DNA of 34,129 nt from NCBI GenBank assembly GCA_913054335.1, contig CAJXHL010000010.1, positions 1-34,129 of the forward strand, written 5' to 3'. The DNA comes from an uncultured Gammaproteobacteria bacterium (GTDB lineage: Bacteria; Pseudomonadota; Gammaproteobacteria; PS1; Pseudothioglobaceae). The notes below the pieces were generated by a model. The model made no database searches. It saw only the letters and a program-made list of their open reading frames with translations, and was not told the DNA's origin. Positions 25,901 to 34,027 of this stretch are shown here, piece after piece; position 1 is the stretch's first letter, and every line of letters starts with the position of its first letter. A program made the position numbers and the translations under genes.

Positions 25901-26196
25901 GCACAGTTAAGCGCTGTTTGCCCTCCCATTGTTGGCAATAATGCATCTGGTTTCTCTTTTTCAATGATTTTTTCAACCGTTTTCCACTCGATCGGCTCGA
26001 TATAAGTCGCATCGGCCATTTTTGGGTCGGTCATGATTGTGGCTGGATTTGAATTGACCAAAATCACACGATAACCCTCTTCACGAAGCGCTTTACATGC
26101 CTGAGCACCTGAATAGTCAAATTCACAAGCCTGGCCAATTACAATAGGGCCTGCGCCGATGATTAAAATACTTTTTATGTCTTGTCTTTTAGGCAT
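22981..26196 (-). CDS. carB: Carbamoyl-phosphate synthase large subunit
   Basis: CarB makes carbamoyl phosphate from bicarbonate, ATP and ammonia supplied by CarA, feeding pyrimidine and arginine synthesis. The 1071-residue length is standard. Two homologous halves each hold an ATP-grasp domain. The N-terminal half carries [20 protein letters not shown] at its start and [16 protein letters not shown] near residue 170. The C-terminal half carries [20 protein letters not shown] near residue 560 and [16 protein letters not shown]. The last 130 residues form the MGS-like allosteric domain. It lies 49 bases after carA and is coupled to greA. Confidence 0.98.
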   Translation of the reverse strand: MPKRQDIKSILIIGAGPIVIGQACEFDYSGAQACKALREEGYRVILVNSNPATIMTDPKMADATYIEPIEWKTVEKIIEKEKPDALLPTMGGQTALNCALDLDYHGVLAKHNVEMIGANKEAIDKAEDRELFRKAMLKIGLDMPKAAVAHNLDDALKIQETVGFPTIIRPSFTMGGSGGGIAYNKEQFVEICQRGLDLSPTNELLIEESILGWKEFEMEVVRDHKDNCIIICSIENFDPMGIHTGDSITVAPAQTLTDKEYQVMRNASLAVLREIGVDTGGSNVQFALNPEDGRLTVIEMNPRVSRSSALASKATGFPIAKVAAKLSVGYTLDELSNDITGGKTPASFEPSIDYVVTKIPRFAFEKFPKADDRLTTQMKSVGEVMAIGSTFQESLQKALRGLETDKSGLDPIVDLSADDARGKIRSELISAGADRIFYVADAFRFGMTREEIFDLSKIDPWFLAQIEDLIQSEMAIAGSAVAEVDRNTLFQLKRKGFSDSRLASLMYCSEETVRQRREILNIKPVFKRVDSCAAEFDTQTAYLYSTYQQECEAKPTDNKKIMILGGGPNRIGQGIEFDYCCVHASMALREDGYETIMVNCNPETVSTDYDISDRLYFEPLTLEDVLAVIDIEKPEGIIVHYGGQTPLKLAEALEKSGATIIGTSPDAIDLAEDRERFQKMIQNLGLKQPHNGTARSQEQAIAIADAIGFPLVVRPSYVLGGRAMQIVFDKESLERYMHTAVQVSNDSPVLLDSFLDHAIEVDIDVISDGTDVVIGGIMEHIEQAGIHSGDSACSLPPYSLPKDVCDEMRKQVIAMAKELNVIGLMNAQLAYQDGEIYVIEVNPRASRTVPFVSKAIGVPLANIAARVMSGVSLKEQGFTKEVIPKHYSVKESVFPFNKFLGVDPILGPEMLSTGEVMGIGDTFPAAFDKAFLAAGEILPTGGKVFVSLRDLDRGHLVSLGEKLVRNGFEIVSTRRNHEILNEAGLECTMVNKVSEGSPHIVDLIKNDEIGLIINSTDDTQGLEDAAVIRCQALVHKVPCTTTVAAAYAIIDGLKSNDMLVVRSLQSLHSKY

Positions 26197-26245
26197 AGTT
26201 CTTTATCAAAAATATTACTTTTAGTCTACTAAAACTTGGGTTTTA

Positions 26246-27367
26246 CTACTCTGACATTTGATCAATAAATTGGTCAAAAAGGCCACTCACATCATGCGGT
26301 CCAGGCGAAGCCTCAGGATGGCCTTGAAAGCTAAAAGCCGACTTACCTTTAACGCTAACACCTTGAATGGTTTGGTCAAATAAAGATCGATGAGTTACTT
26401 CTAAATGCGCAGGAAAATCAACTTCTGACACTGCAAAACCATGATTTTGTGAAGTAATCATTACTTGTCCTGTGGCCAAATCTTGCACCGGATGGTTGGC
26501 ACCATGGTGGCCAAATTTCATTTTTTCAGTCTTTGCACCACTGGCAAGTGAAAGTAATTGGTGACCCAGACAAATACCAAAAATAGGCAGGTCTTTGTTG
26601 AGTAGCGTTTTAATGCTTTCAATGGCGTAATCACAAGGCTCAGGATCACCGGGGCCGTTGGAAAGAAAGACACCATCAGGCTCGATTTGAAGAATGTCTT
26701 CAGCGCTCGCCTGCGCATTAAATACAGTCAGCTCACAACCACGATCAACCAACATTCTTAAAATGTTTTTCTTAACACCGTAATCATAAACGGCCACTTT
26801 AAATTTTGCCTTAGTCTTGATAAAGTCAGTCGTTTCTAAATCATAACTACCCTGATTAAAGGCGTATGATTCGGAGGTTGAAACCACTTTTGCCAAATCC
26901 ATATTTTTCAGTCCAGCAAAGCTTTGTGCTTTGGTAATCGCCTCTTTTTTATCAATATTTTCACCCGCAACAATACAGCCTTTGAGTGCACCATTGACAC
27001 GCAAATGGCGTGTTAATGCACGCGTATCGATATCTGAAATAGCAACAATATTATTTGCAACCAAGTACTCATCAAGGCTCATCTGCGAACGCCAATTGCT
27101 CAGAGCTAATGGCAGATCACGAATAATAAGGCCAGCCACATAAATAGCATCGGACTCTTCATCGGCTTTATTGATGCCAGTATTGCCAATATGAGGATAA
27201 GTGAGCGCAACGATTTGTTGCGAATAAGAAGGGTCGGTGAGGATTTCCTGATAACCAGTCATGGCAGTGTTAAACACCACCTCTCCAACTGTATTGCCAT
27301 TAGAACCAATTGACTGGCCCCAATAAAGTTGGCCATCTTCAAGTGCTAATAAGGCGGGTTGGGGCAA
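26246..27367 (-). CDS. carA: Carbamoyl-phosphate synthase small subunit
   Basis: CarA hydrolyses glutamine and channels ammonia to CarB. It is 373 residues from the chosen start. The N-terminal domain has [40 protein letters not shown] and YPHIGNTG. The class I glutamine amidotransferase domain has [14 protein letters not shown], the nucleophile Cys in [16 protein letters not shown], and the His-Glu pair in [13 protein letters not shown]. The frame is open 13 codons further up. The start is set at TTG 27367 because GGAG lies 7 bases before it and enteric CarA begins at the same point. It leads the carA-carB-greA operon. Confidence 0.96.
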   Translation of the reverse strand: MPQPALLALEDGQLYWGQSIGSNGNTVGEVVFNTAMTGYQEILTDPSYSQQIVALTYPHIGNTGINKADEESDAIYVAGLIIRDLPLALSNWRSQMSLDEYLVANNIVAISDIDTRALTRHLRVNGALKGCIVAGENIDKKEAITKAQSFAGLKNMDLAKVVSTSESYAFNQGSYDLETTDFIKTKAKFKVAVYDYGVKKNILRMLVDRGCELTVFNAQASAEDILQIEPDGVFLSNGPGDPEPCDYAIESIKTLLNKDLPIFGICLGHQLLSLASGAKTEKMKFGHHGANHPVQDLATGQVMITSQNHGFAVSEVDFPAHLEVTHRSLFDQTIQGVSVKGKSAFSFQGHPEASPGPHDVSGLFDQFIDQMSE

Positions 27368-27406
27368 AATAAATCTCCAAGGAAAATCACACAAAAAACT
27401 TCGCAA

Positions 27407-27415
27407 ATTTTACCA
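27407..27415 (-). promoter_or_regulatory. carA extended -10 promoter
   Basis: On the minus strand the sequence reads TGGTAAAAT, an extended -10 (TG-N-TAAAAT). The -35 position (TTAAAT) is weak, as expected for extended -10 promoters. Transcription would start near 27400, 33 bases before the chosen TTG start. No ARG box or pyrimidine-sensing feature is obvious. Confidence 0.45.
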
Positions 27416-27454
27416 TGCGATGGTTTTTTATTTAAGATCAATTTTGCAATCCGC

Positions 27455-27463
27455 TGTTATAAT
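27455..27463 (+). promoter_or_regulatory. thiS extended -10 promoter
   Basis: TGTTATAAT at 27455-27463 is a perfect extended -10. Transcription would begin near 27470, so the TTG at 27466 cannot be the thiS start. The leader is about 23 bases, too short for a TPP riboswitch, and none is seen. Confidence 0.55.
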
Positions 27464-27492
27464 ATTTGCATAAATTACTACAGAGAATGATT

Positions 27493-27693
27493 GTGAATTT
27501 ACTCGTCAACGGAGAGACTCTAGAGCTGCCAGATAATGCCAATATTGCAGATTTAATTAAGCATTTAGGCTGTCAAGATCAGAGAATTGCACTTGAAGTC
27601 AACGAGACGATTATCCCTAAATCCAAACATCAAGAATTTCTATTGAGTAGTAGCGATAAAGTCGAAATTATTAACGCCGTTGGCGGTGGATAG
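27493..27693 (+). CDS. thiS: Sulfur-carrier protein ThiS
   Basis: ThiS carries sulfur as a C-terminal thiocarboxylate for thiazole synthesis in thiamin formation. It is a beta-grasp ubiquitin-like protein; 66 residues fits. It begins NLLVNGETLELPDNANIADL, has LEVNETIIPKSKHQEF near the middle, and ends in the required Gly-Gly (INAVGGG). GTG 27493 is chosen over ATG 27487 because AGAGA lies 6 bases before the GTG and the family N-terminus starts there. thiG, which almost always follows thiS, is absent; the next gene is on the opposite strand. A different sulfur-acceptor partner is possible. Confidence 0.88.
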   Translation: MNLLVNGETLELPDNANIADLIKHLGCQDQRIALEVNETIIPKSKHQEFLLSSSDKVEIINAVGGG

Positions 27694-27745
27694 CCAGTCT
27701 ATCAACCACAAACTTCCAACACATTAGGAAATTCTTGCTAGCTTG

Positions 27746-27817
27746 AGGCGTAAGTGTTATTTTTCTGCTGGGATTTTAGTTAATTCTAAATGACCAAAGA
27801 AAAATATACGACAACAA
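27746..27817. repeat. Intergenic repeat, copy 1 (most diverged)
   Basis: This stretch aligns with the two copies between prmA and alaS. It opens with AGGCGTAAG, has GGGATTTTAG in place of AGGAGTTTATAA, then TAAATGAC, and ends with CGACAACAA, exactly as in the copy at 30098-30166 and at nearly the same distances (72 against 69 bases). Identity by eye is about 60 percent with a few gaps. It lies after thiS. Confidence 0.55.
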
Positions 27818-27832
27818 AAAGATTGCAAGAAT

Positions 27833-28882
27833 TTAGACAAACCACTCTTTGGGGATCTCACTAAACGGCTCCACCCTAAACTGCTGTTGAACGCCCGACT
27901 CCAATCGCACCTCTATATCAACCGAATGCTCGTCTCTACCTTGAGAATAACGTGCAATAACTCTTGCTGCTGTTTTTAAGTCCTCTTGATTAGGTTTACC
28001 ATCAATCAACGCCAATGGGCCATTACAACTTGTTGGATAAAGGTTTGTATATTGATTACGATAGCCTTCCATAAATTTAACCTCGCCTTCTTCTCTGGCT
28101 ACAATTAGCTTGAAACGCTTACTTGGACGGATATGTCTGCCAACCTTTAGCATCATCAAATCGTCCAGTTGATACTCACGAGAACCCCTAGCCTCCCACA
28201 TATCAACCAATTTATCCGAGTATTTCTTGTCTGTTAGGAAGCAACAGCCGCCTGCCGGTGTTGCGTAATCATCAAAACCGTATTCTTTGGCCAAGGCCAT
28301 TTGCGGCTTTCTATTGCGGCCCGAAAAATCTAGCAACTGCTCACGATCAACCCAACCTTCAAGCTCAGGCTTTGTTGGCGGCAAATGCTTTGCGCACAGT
28401 GGACGCAATAACAAATCATTAGCGCCAGACTCTTGTTGCACGATAGGCATGGTTTCTTTACGCTGTGACATGGGCCTTTGACCCATCACTTCACCAGTAA
28501 TGATGAAATCAAAATCGTTCTCAAGCATCCACTCTTTGGCTTTTCTCACCATAAAGCCTTTGCAATCAAGGCATGGATTCATGTTTTTACCGTAACCGTG
28601 CTTCGGGTTTAATAGTACATCTCTATATTCTTCAATGACATCAATAATATGCAGTTTTATGCCTAGTTGCTCAGCAACCCACAGGGCATTATTGCGCTTT
28701 GGCTTGTCTTTTTTCTGTTTGCGAATCGCATGGGTGTGGCCCTCAACGCAAAATCCCGTAAAAAAGTTAATGCCTTCAACATGAATGCCTTGGTCGATCA
28801 TCAACTTGGTGCTTAGGAGCGAGTCTAAGCCTCCTGAGATTAGTGAAACTGCTTTAATAGGTTTTGTTGTTGTTTGCGTCAT
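27833..28882 (-). CDS. PP-loop ATPase, MnmA/ThiI-like tRNA sulfurtransferase candidate
   Basis: The 349-residue protein opens with the PP-loop pyrophosphatase motif SGGLDS (16-21), which activates substrates by adenylation. Then come C104 and C107 (NPCLDCKGF), TGEVMGQRPMSQR near residue 129, and ATPAGGCCF with C213-C214. Together these cysteines could bind a [4Fe-4S] cluster or form the thiolation site. The C-terminal 100 residues (LKVGRHIRPSKRFKLIVARE, EGEVKFMEG) resemble an NFACT-R-like domain. Such proteins are often annotated as MnmA-like tRNA thiolation enzymes, but the layout differs from true MnmA, so no symbol is given. It follows prmA by 30 bases and probably shares its transcript. 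Confidence 0.82.
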   Translation of the reverse strand: MTQTTTKPIKAVSLISGGLDSLLSTKLMIDQGIHVEGINFFTGFCVEGHTHAIRKQKKDKPKRNNALWVAEQLGIKLHIIDVIEEYRDVLLNPKHGYGKNMNPCLDCKGFMVRKAKEWMLENDFDFIITGEVMGQRPMSQRKETMPIVQQESGANDLLLRPLCAKHLPPTKPELEGWVDREQLLDFSGRNRKPQMALAKEYGFDDYATPAGGCCFLTDKKYSDKLVDMWEARGSREYQLDDLMMLKVGRHIRPSKRFKLIVAREEGEVKFMEGYRNQYTNLYPTSCNGPLALIDGKPNQEDLKTAARVIARYSQGRDEHSVDIEVRLESGVQQQFRVEPFSEIPKEWFV

Positions 28883-28912
28883 AATAAAATCTTAATTGTT
28901 GTGTTGAGGCGC

Positions 28913-29803
28913 TTAAGCCCTATTGTTATTTCTTGTGCCAGAAACTCGGCACCATTCGTCTTTCTGCTGTACCTCAAGACATTCGAAATGCCCTTTGTAC
29001 GCCTCTAATATCATCTCTAATTGCTCATACAAAATACCGGAAAGAACAATACTGCCACCCTCTTTGACAAGGTCGGAAAAGGTTGATTCTAGCTCTACCA
29101 AAGGATTCGCTAGAATATTAGCAATCAATAAATCACACCTTTCAAGCACTACATTGTCGTCAGTGTGATGGATGGTAATAATACTCTCGCATTGGTTGTT
29201 GGCAACATTGTCTTTTGTTGCCAATACTGCCTGAGGGTCATTATCAATGGCGACAACACTGCTCGCGCCTAATTTTACCGCTGCAATTGCCAGAATACCT
29301 GTACCAGAACCATAATCAATTATCGTCAGGCCTTTTGGTGGATTATTATCCAAATACTGCAAACACAAATCCGTTGTTTGGTGCTTGCCAGTACCAAAAG
29401 CCAGACCAGGATCCATGTCAATCACAATAGCATCATTAGGCAGCTCAGCTTGAGCCTCCCATGACGGGCAAATCCAAATTCGATCGCCAAATTGCATTGC
29501 ATGAAAGTCTTTCTTGCATTCATCTTCCCACACACGGTCTGCCAACACCTCAAAATTCAATATCTTAGTATTGCACAAATCCAATAAAGTCTTGCTGACG
29601 TGGTTTTGATCAACATCCATGTCAAACAAAGCATTGATGGTGACATGCTGCCATAATGGCATTTCACCCACTGGCGGCTCATAAATAGCGTCATCGTGTG
29701 TGTCTAAATAAGTAATCGAAAGCGAGTCCAGACCCATTAACACCTCAGAAACTAAATCTGAGTTCGCTTGATCCGTTTGTAGTGATAACTGCATCCAATC
29801 CAT
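28913..29803 (-). CDS. prmA: Ribosomal protein L11 methyltransferase
   Basis: PrmA trimethylates residues of ribosomal protein uL11 using S-adenosylmethionine. From the chosen start it has 296 residues. An N-terminal substrate-recognition domain (MDWMQLSLQTDQANSDLVSE) is linked to a Rossmann methyltransferase domain with IDMDPGLAFGTGKHQTTDLC, IIDYGSGTGILAIAAVKLGA as SAM motif I, VVAIDNDPQAV and LLIANILANPLVEL. The frame opens further up at TTG 29836, but ATG 29803 matches the family start. A TATAAT on the minus strand lies just 9 bases before that ATG, so the mRNA is probably leaderless. Confidence 0.95.
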   Translation of the reverse strand: MDWMQLSLQTDQANSDLVSEVLMGLDSLSITYLDTHDDAIYEPPVGEMPLWQHVTINALFDMDVDQNHVSKTLLDLCNTKILNFEVLADRVWEDECKKDFHAMQFGDRIWICPSWEAQAELPNDAIVIDMDPGLAFGTGKHQTTDLCLQYLDNNPPKGLTIIDYGSGTGILAIAAVKLGASSVVAIDNDPQAVLATKDNVANNQCESIITIHHTDDNVVLERCDLLIANILANPLVELESTFSDLVKEGGSIVLSGILYEQLEMILEAYKGHFECLEVQQKDEWCRVSGTRNNNRA

Positions 29804-29812
29804 AGGCGAAAT

Positions 29813-29818
29813 ATTATA
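29813..29818 (-). promoter_or_regulatory. -10 element placing the prmA transcript start at its ATG
   Basis: TATAAT on the minus strand ends 9 bases before ATG 29803. Transcription would start around 29806, leaving almost no leader. The -35 (TTTATT region) is weak. Confidence 0.45.
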
Positions 29819-29942
29819 CCCGTTGATATTATTCAATAAAAAACAAGTAGTTTATTCAGTCAAACAATCGCAATGTATTTGCAATCGCCAATTGTAATAG
29901 GAATTTATGCTCCTACAAGACGAAGAAATCCCTGTGACTCCT

Positions 29943-30017
29943 ATTGCGGAATGATTTTTTATTAGATTAAGGCGTAAAGAATTTGAAATGTCAGGAGCTT
30001 ACAAACTGTAAATGACT
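29943..30017. repeat. Intergenic repeat, copy 2
   Basis: The core 29970-30017 aligns with 30098-30144: 36 of 48 positions match by eye, with one gap, and most differences are transitions. Shared landmarks are ATTGCG at the left, CGTAA, AGGAG, and AAATGACT at the right. A stem can form around 29990-30009 (CAG with CTG, as CAGGAGCTTACAAACTG). Confidence 0.65.
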
Positions 30018-30070
30018 GATTTAGCCGTCTTTTAAATAAGCAGCAATCTAAGTGTGCCTGTACACCACTC

Positions 30071-30166
30071 ATTGCGATGCAATTATTGACCACATCAAGA
30101 CGTAAGGAGTTCGAAAAATAGGAGTTTATAACCTATAAATGACTAGTTTGAGAATTTCGACAACAA
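30071..30166. repeat. Intergenic repeat, copy 3
   Basis: This copy lies 128 bases downstream of copy 2. The core reads AGACGTAAGGAG, then ATAGG (30118-30122) pairing with CCTAT (30132-30136), then AAATGACT and CGACAACAA (30158-30166). The last landmark is shared with copy 1 at 27809-27817. No coding potential is conserved between the copies. Confidence 0.65.
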
Positions 30167-30194
30167 CGATGTGGTTAACTCAGTGCGCGCAATC

Positions 30195-32792
30195 CTAAAG
30201 AAGACTCTCTACCGAAGCGAGAGCCTCAGCTAACCCACTAGGATCTGAACCACCGCCTTGTGCCATATCCGCTCGCCCTCCGCCTTTGCCACCTAACTGT
30301 GTCGCCACATGATTCAGGATTTTTCCAGCTTGGTATTTATCGGTTAGATCCTTGGTTACGCCAGCGACTAAAGCCACTTTGTCATCAGCTACAACCGCTA
30401 GAACAATCACTGCTGAGCCGAGCTTATCCTTTAGCTTGTCGACCAAATCACGCAAATCTTTGGCACCAACCCCTGTAACTTCGGTAGCAAGTAATTTAAC
30501 ACCATTAACCTCTTGCGTTTGGTCAGTTAATTCGTCACCTTGAGAACTAGCCAATTGCTTTTGGAATGTTGCAATTTGTTTTTCAAGCGATTTTTGATTT
30601 TTGATCAGTTGCGCTACTTTATCCACAGCTTGAGCACTGTTTGATTTGGTTAATTGTGCAATTTGATTAAGGCTGGATTCTGCTTGTTTGTCTAGCTGAT
30701 AAGCATCAAATCCTGTGACCGCTTCAATACGACGAATACCTGCTGCAATACCGCTTTCTGATAGAATCTTAAAACGACCAATATTACCTAAGCGCTCAAC
30801 ATGGGTGCCGCCACAAAGCTCGACCGAGAAGTTATCATCGCCCATTGATAATACGCGAACGCTATCACCGTATTTTTCACCAAAGAGTGCCATTGCGCCT
30901 TTTTTCTTGGCAGTTTCAATGTCGGTTTCTTCGGTCTCAACCTCGCTATTCCCAAGAATTTGGGTATTAACAATTGCCTCAACTTTATTGAGGTCTTGCG
31001 GGGTAATGACTTCATCGTGAGAAAAGTCAAAGCGTAATTTATCCGATTCCACCAATGAGCCTTTTTGTTGCACGCCGTCGCCCAAGACTTGTCTTAGCGC
31101 CTCGTGCATGAGGTGCGTTGCCGAGTGGTTGTTCATGATTTTCTTACGTCGCTCAACGTCCACTTTAGCTTGTACAGTATCGCCCACATTCATTGTGCCG
31201 CTGGTTAAAGCGCCATAATGCTCAAAAGCACTGGAAGCTTGTTTTTGGGTATCGGTCACTCGGAATTCAGCGCTGTTTGTAATAAGCATGCCACTGTCGC
31301 CCACTTGTCCACCCGATTCGCCGTAAAAACTACTTTGATTCAAGATAACAATGGCTTCATCACCCTCAACAATTGAATCAACCTTAGCGCCGTCTTTAAT
31401 AATAGCGGCAATATTGGCAGTGTTCTCATAGAGTGCATAACCAACAAATTCTGTCGCTTCTTCAATTGCAACCGATGTAGCCTTGGCGTCAAAATCACCG
31501 GCTTGGCGAGCGCGATTTTTCTGCACATCCATCGCCTTATCAAAGCCAGTCATATCAATAGTTAAGCCACGCTCTCTGGCAACGTCAGCGGTCAAGTCAA
31601 CCGGGAAACCATAAGTGTCATACAGCTTAAAGGCTGTTTCGCCGTCAATTTCTGTGCCTTTTAATTCGCTAATTGCCGCTTCCAAAATGCCCATTCCAAG
31701 GTCAAGCGTCTGAATAAATCGCGCCTCTTCCTTCTTTAACGCCTTTTCAACATTGGCCAGATTTTCAGCCATTTCAGGGCAGGCAATTCTGTACTGGCTG
31801 GCCAAAACCTTCGCCAATTTATAAAAGAACACATCTGAAATGCCTAGCGTGTGTCCATGACGGATTGCACGACGAATAATTCTTCTGAGAACATAGCCCC
31901 TGCCCTCATTTGCAGGCAGAATACCGTCAACAATCATAAAAGCGGTTGAACGTATATGATCGGCAATCACTCTGACCGAAGCGTTATCATCGGTGATGTT
32001 GTTTTCTTTTGGCGTTAAAGCGACAATTTCAGCGGTAATTTCCTTGAAACTGTCAATGTCGTAATTATTGTTCTCGTGCTGCAATACGGCTGCCAAGCGC
32101 TCCAAGCCCATACCAGTGTCAATGCCTGGTGCCTCAAGTGGCACAAGCGTGCCGTCTTGCTGACGGTCAAACTGCATAAAGACTAAATTCCAAATTTCGA
32201 TAAAGCGATCACCGTCTTCTTCAGGCGTACCAGGAGGGCCGCCTTGGATATGATCACCATGATCATAAAAGATTTCACTGCAAGGGCCGCAAGGGCCGGT
32301 GTCACCCATTTGCCAGAAGTTATCCTTGGCGCCGCAACGAGAAATACGATCGGCAGGAAAGCCAATTTCATTAACCCAAATATCAACAGCCTCATCATCA
32401 TCTTCAAAGACGCTTACCCAAAGCTTTTCTTTAGGTAGTTTTAGCTCTTCGGTTAAAAACTCCCAGGCAAAACCAATGGCCTCACTTTTGAAATAATCGC
32501 CAAAACTGAAATTACCCAGCATTTCAAAAAATGTGTGGTGGCGTGCAGTATAGCCAACATTTTCTAAGTCGTTGTGTTTGCCACCTGCTCTGACACACCG
32601 CTGGCAAGAAACCGCACGCTTATCGTCTCTTTTGACTGCGCCAATAAATACATCCTTAAACGGTACCATACCGGAATTGACAAAAAGTAATGTTTTGTCA
32701 TTGTGGGGCACCAATGAAGCACTGGGCTCAATAGTGTGGCCGTTGCTTTCAAAATAACTAAGGAATTTTTGTCGAATTTCGGCGGCTTTCAT
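30195..32792 (-). CDS. alaS: Alanyl-tRNA synthetase
   Basis: AlaS charges tRNA-Ala and edits mischarged Ser and Gly. The 865 residues hold, in order, the class II aminoacylation core ([15 protein letters not shown] motif 2 region, [33 protein letters not shown] motif 3), the tRNA recognition domain, the editing domain with zinc-type residues [12 protein letters not shown] near residue 555 and CGGTHV near residue 655, and the C-terminal oligomerising C-Ala domain ending [20 protein letters not shown]. Its promoter lies in the 3' end of mazF. No Shine-Dalgarno is evident before the ATG. Confidence 0.98.
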   Translation of the reverse strand: MKAAEIRQKFLSYFESNGHTIEPSASLVPHNDKTLLFVNSGMVPFKDVFIGAVKRDDKRAVSCQRCVRAGGKHNDLENVGYTARHHTFFEMLGNFSFGDYFKSEAIGFAWEFLTEELKLPKEKLWVSVFEDDDEAVDIWVNEIGFPADRISRCGAKDNFWQMGDTGPCGPCSEIFYDHGDHIQGGPPGTPEEDGDRFIEIWNLVFMQFDRQQDGTLVPLEAPGIDTGMGLERLAAVLQHENNNYDIDSFKEITAEIVALTPKENNITDDNASVRVIADHIRSTAFMIVDGILPANEGRGYVLRRIIRRAIRHGHTLGISDVFFYKLAKVLASQYRIACPEMAENLANVEKALKKEEARFIQTLDLGMGILEAAISELKGTEIDGETAFKLYDTYGFPVDLTADVARERGLTIDMTGFDKAMDVQKNRARQAGDFDAKATSVAIEEATEFVGYALYENTANIAAIIKDGAKVDSIVEGDEAIVILNQSSFYGESGGQVGDSGMLITNSAEFRVTDTQKQASSAFEHYGALTSGTMNVGDTVQAKVDVERRKKIMNNHSATHLMHEALRQVLGDGVQQKGSLVESDKLRFDFSHDEVITPQDLNKVEAIVNTQILGNSEVETEETDIETAKKKGAMALFGEKYGDSVRVLSMGDDNFSVELCGGTHVERLGNIGRFKILSESGIAAGIRRIEAVTGFDAYQLDKQAESSLNQIAQLTKSNSAQAVDKVAQLIKNQKSLEKQIATFQKQLASSQGDELTDQTQEVNGVKLLATEVTGVGAKDLRDLVDKLKDKLGSAVIVLAVVADDKVALVAGVTKDLTDKYQAGKILNHVATQLGGKGGGRADMAQGGGSDPSGLAEALASVESLL

Positions 32793-32820
32793 GTTGCTAG
32801 TAAATTAACGAAAGTGGCTA

Positions 32821-32849
32821 ATTATACGCACAGGCTCTCTACAGCGCAA
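32821..32849 (-). promoter_or_regulatory. alaS promoter, overlapping the end of mazF
   Basis: On the minus strand TTGCGC (32849-32844) and TATAAT (32826-32821) are 17 bases apart. Transcription would start near 32814, about 22 bases before the alaS ATG. The -35 lies inside the last codons of mazF. Confidence 0.7.
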
Positions 32850-33174
32850 AGAACTCCTGCAGGCAATTACACAATTTAGCGTGTACATTTGACTCTAGGG
32901 AGCCTAATTTTTTAACAAAGCTGAGTTTATCAATAACTCGCATTTGATCAAGCATGACATAGCCCTTCGAATTATCAAAATTACACTCAATTCGGCTGGG
33001 TAATTTTTCGGACTCGGTTGTCATTGGTGCGACAATTCTATTGGGAAGCGTATTCAGCTCATCGGGCGAGATAATTGCACAAAGTCCTAAATTCTCAACA
33101 ATGCGACCTTTTTCGGGACTTTTTAAAACAAGCCAAACGTCAAATCGATTCAAACTTTCGCCTACCATTTCCAT
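32839..33174 (-). CDS. mazF: MazF/PemK-type toxin, probably inactive
   Basis: MazF-type toxins are ribosome-independent endoribonucleases that cut mRNA at short motifs. The 111-residue protein keeps the fold: RFDVWLVLKSPEKG, AIISPDELN, RIVAPMTTESEKLPSRIECN with the active-site Thr, and GYVMLDQMRVIDKLSFVKKL. The arginine of the H/T-R-P motif that is catalytic in E. coli MazF (R29) is replaced: the segment reads ENLGLCAIISP, with Gly30 at that position. This suggests loss of activity. The frame is open further up to 33213, but ATG 33174 is chosen, with AGGAGG 10 bases before it. It overlaps mazE by 13 bases. Confidence 0.8.
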   Translation of the reverse strand: MEMVGESLNRFDVWLVLKSPEKGRIVENLGLCAIISPDELNTLPNRIVAPMTTESEKLPSRIECNFDNSKGYVMLDQMRVIDKLSFVKKLGSLESNVHAKLCNCLQEFFAL

Positions 33175-33362
33175 ACTGATGAAGCCTCCTTTGAGCTCTG
33201 TGAATTGCTCCAAGCCGCTCTTGGCTTTTTCTCGGCTGTAATTAATAGTCCGTCGCCGAGAACAACAAATTCAAGCTCTTTGCCGTCAAGTTGAGCAAGC
33301 TCAACGATGGGTTTGGGAATGCGAATACCTTGAGAGTTACCTATTTTGATGATTTGTGCCAT
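33162..33362 (-). CDS. mazE: MazE-type antitoxin, short
   Basis: This AbrB/SpoVT-fold antitoxin both binds DNA and neutralises MazF through its flexible C-terminus. At 66 residues the DNA-binding half is intact (MAQIIKIGNSQGIRIPKPIV, then ELEFVVLGDGLLITAEKKPR). The C-terminal tail, usually 30-40 residues and acidic, is only about 18 residues and not acidic (AWSNSQSSKEASSVWKW). Relatives continue with a Trp-Glu-rich segment; the +1 frame here reads GLEQFTELKGG, which hints at an old frameshift. It is preceded by a palindrome over its -10, and its mRNA is probably leaderless. Confidence 0.82.
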   Translation of the reverse strand: MAQIIKIGNSQGIRIPKPIVELAQLDGKELEFVVLGDGLLITAEKKPRAAWSNSQSSKEASSVWKW

Positions 33363-33367
33363 TGAAA

Positions 33368-33399
33368 GTAATTATATTGTAATTACTTAACGAAAGCAA
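33368..33399 (-). promoter_or_regulatory. mazEF promoter and palindromic operator
   Basis: On the minus strand TTGCTT (33399-33394) and TATAAT (33376-33371) are 17 bases apart. The 19-base palindrome GTAATTATATTGTAATTAC (33368-33386, perfect 7-bp arms around five bases) covers the -10. Autorepression by MazE-MazF through such a palindrome is usual in the family. Transcription would start near 33364, two bases before the mazE ATG. Confidence 0.7.
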
Positions 33400-33407
33400 G
33401 TTCGTCT

Positions 33408-34022
33408 TTAATTGAGAAACTCAACACTGCCTGCGCCGAGTCTTGCAACTTCTGCGTGCTCGCCCGAGAGGTCAATCACAGTTGTCGGTTCCGGTGGGCA
33501 GTGCCCAGCATCAATCACAATTTCAACAGAATTTCCAACACTGTCTTCAACATCCCATGCATTATAGAATTCGGTATCTCCGAGAATCAGTGAAACGCTC
33601 ATCAATGGCTCATTCAGTCCATCTAAGATAGCCTGCACCACCTTATGGTGGGAGATTCTCAGACCAATGGTTTTTCTTTTTGAGTGTAGAAGCCTATTGG
33701 GTACACCTCTTGTACCCTCAAGAATGAAGGTATAAGCACCAGGCAATATCTTCTTCATCAAACGAAAAGAAGTATTATCCAACTTTGCATATTCGCCAAC
33801 ATGAGATAAGTCACGTATCATCAAAGTGAAGTGATGATGTTTATCCAATTTTCTGATTCGCCTGATTTGCTCTAAGCCATTCTTATTACCCACGGCACAA
33901 CCTAAGGCGTAGCCCGAATCCGTTGGATAGGCAATGACGCCACCAGAGTGGAGTATTTCAATAACCTGCTTAACGTAGCGTTCTTGGGGGTTTTCCGGAT
34001 GAATGCTGATTAATATTGACAT
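33408..34022 (-). CDS. yciO: YciO, a Sua5/TsaC-family protein
   Basis: YciO is a paralogue of the threonylcarbamoyl-AMP synthases TsaC/Sua5 and keeps the YrdC fold, but its function is unsettled. The 204 residues follow E. coli YciO closely: SIHPENPQERYVKQVIEILH, GGVIAYPTDSGYALGC, HHFTLMIRDLSHVGEYA, LPGAYTFILEGTRGVPNRLL, SKRKTIGLRISHH and PTTVIDLSG. A canonical TsaC would show K-R-x-x-x-x-P near the active site instead. The gene begins 5 bases from the end of a MITE-like copy at 34028. It has no Shine-Dalgarno, and its leader must come from that element. Confidence 0.93.
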   Translation of the reverse strand: MSILISIHPENPQERYVKQVIEILHSGGVIAYPTDSGYALGCAVGNKNGLEQIRRIRKLDKHHHFTLMIRDLSHVGEYAKLDNTSFRLMKKILPGAYTFILEGTRGVPNRLLHSKRKTIGLRISHHKVVQAILDGLNEPLMSVSLILGDTEFYNAWDVEDSVGNSVEIVIDAGHCPPEPTTVIDLSGEHAEVARLGAGSVEFLN

Positions 34023-34027
34023 ATTAG

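Larger units (their letters stand above)
29837..30194. other. 358-base gene-free stretch holding two repeat copies and hairpins
   Basis: No supported gene lies between alaS and prmA. The stretch holds a hairpin TAGGA (29898-29902) with TCCTA (29911-29915), then two diverged copies of an intergenic repeat, each with the short stem described there. The alaS stop codon lies directly at its right edge, and no intrinsic terminator with a T-tract was found for alaS. Confidence 0.7.

Noticed and set aside
27464-27492. TPP riboswitch upstream of thiS
   Set aside because: The predicted leader is about 23 bases, far too short, and the conserved CTGAGA core is absent.
27790-27864. A 24-codon frame after thiS, possibly a remnant of thiG
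   Set aside because: The peptide bears no likeness to ThiG, and its start falls in the intergenic repeat, which explains the shared ATG.
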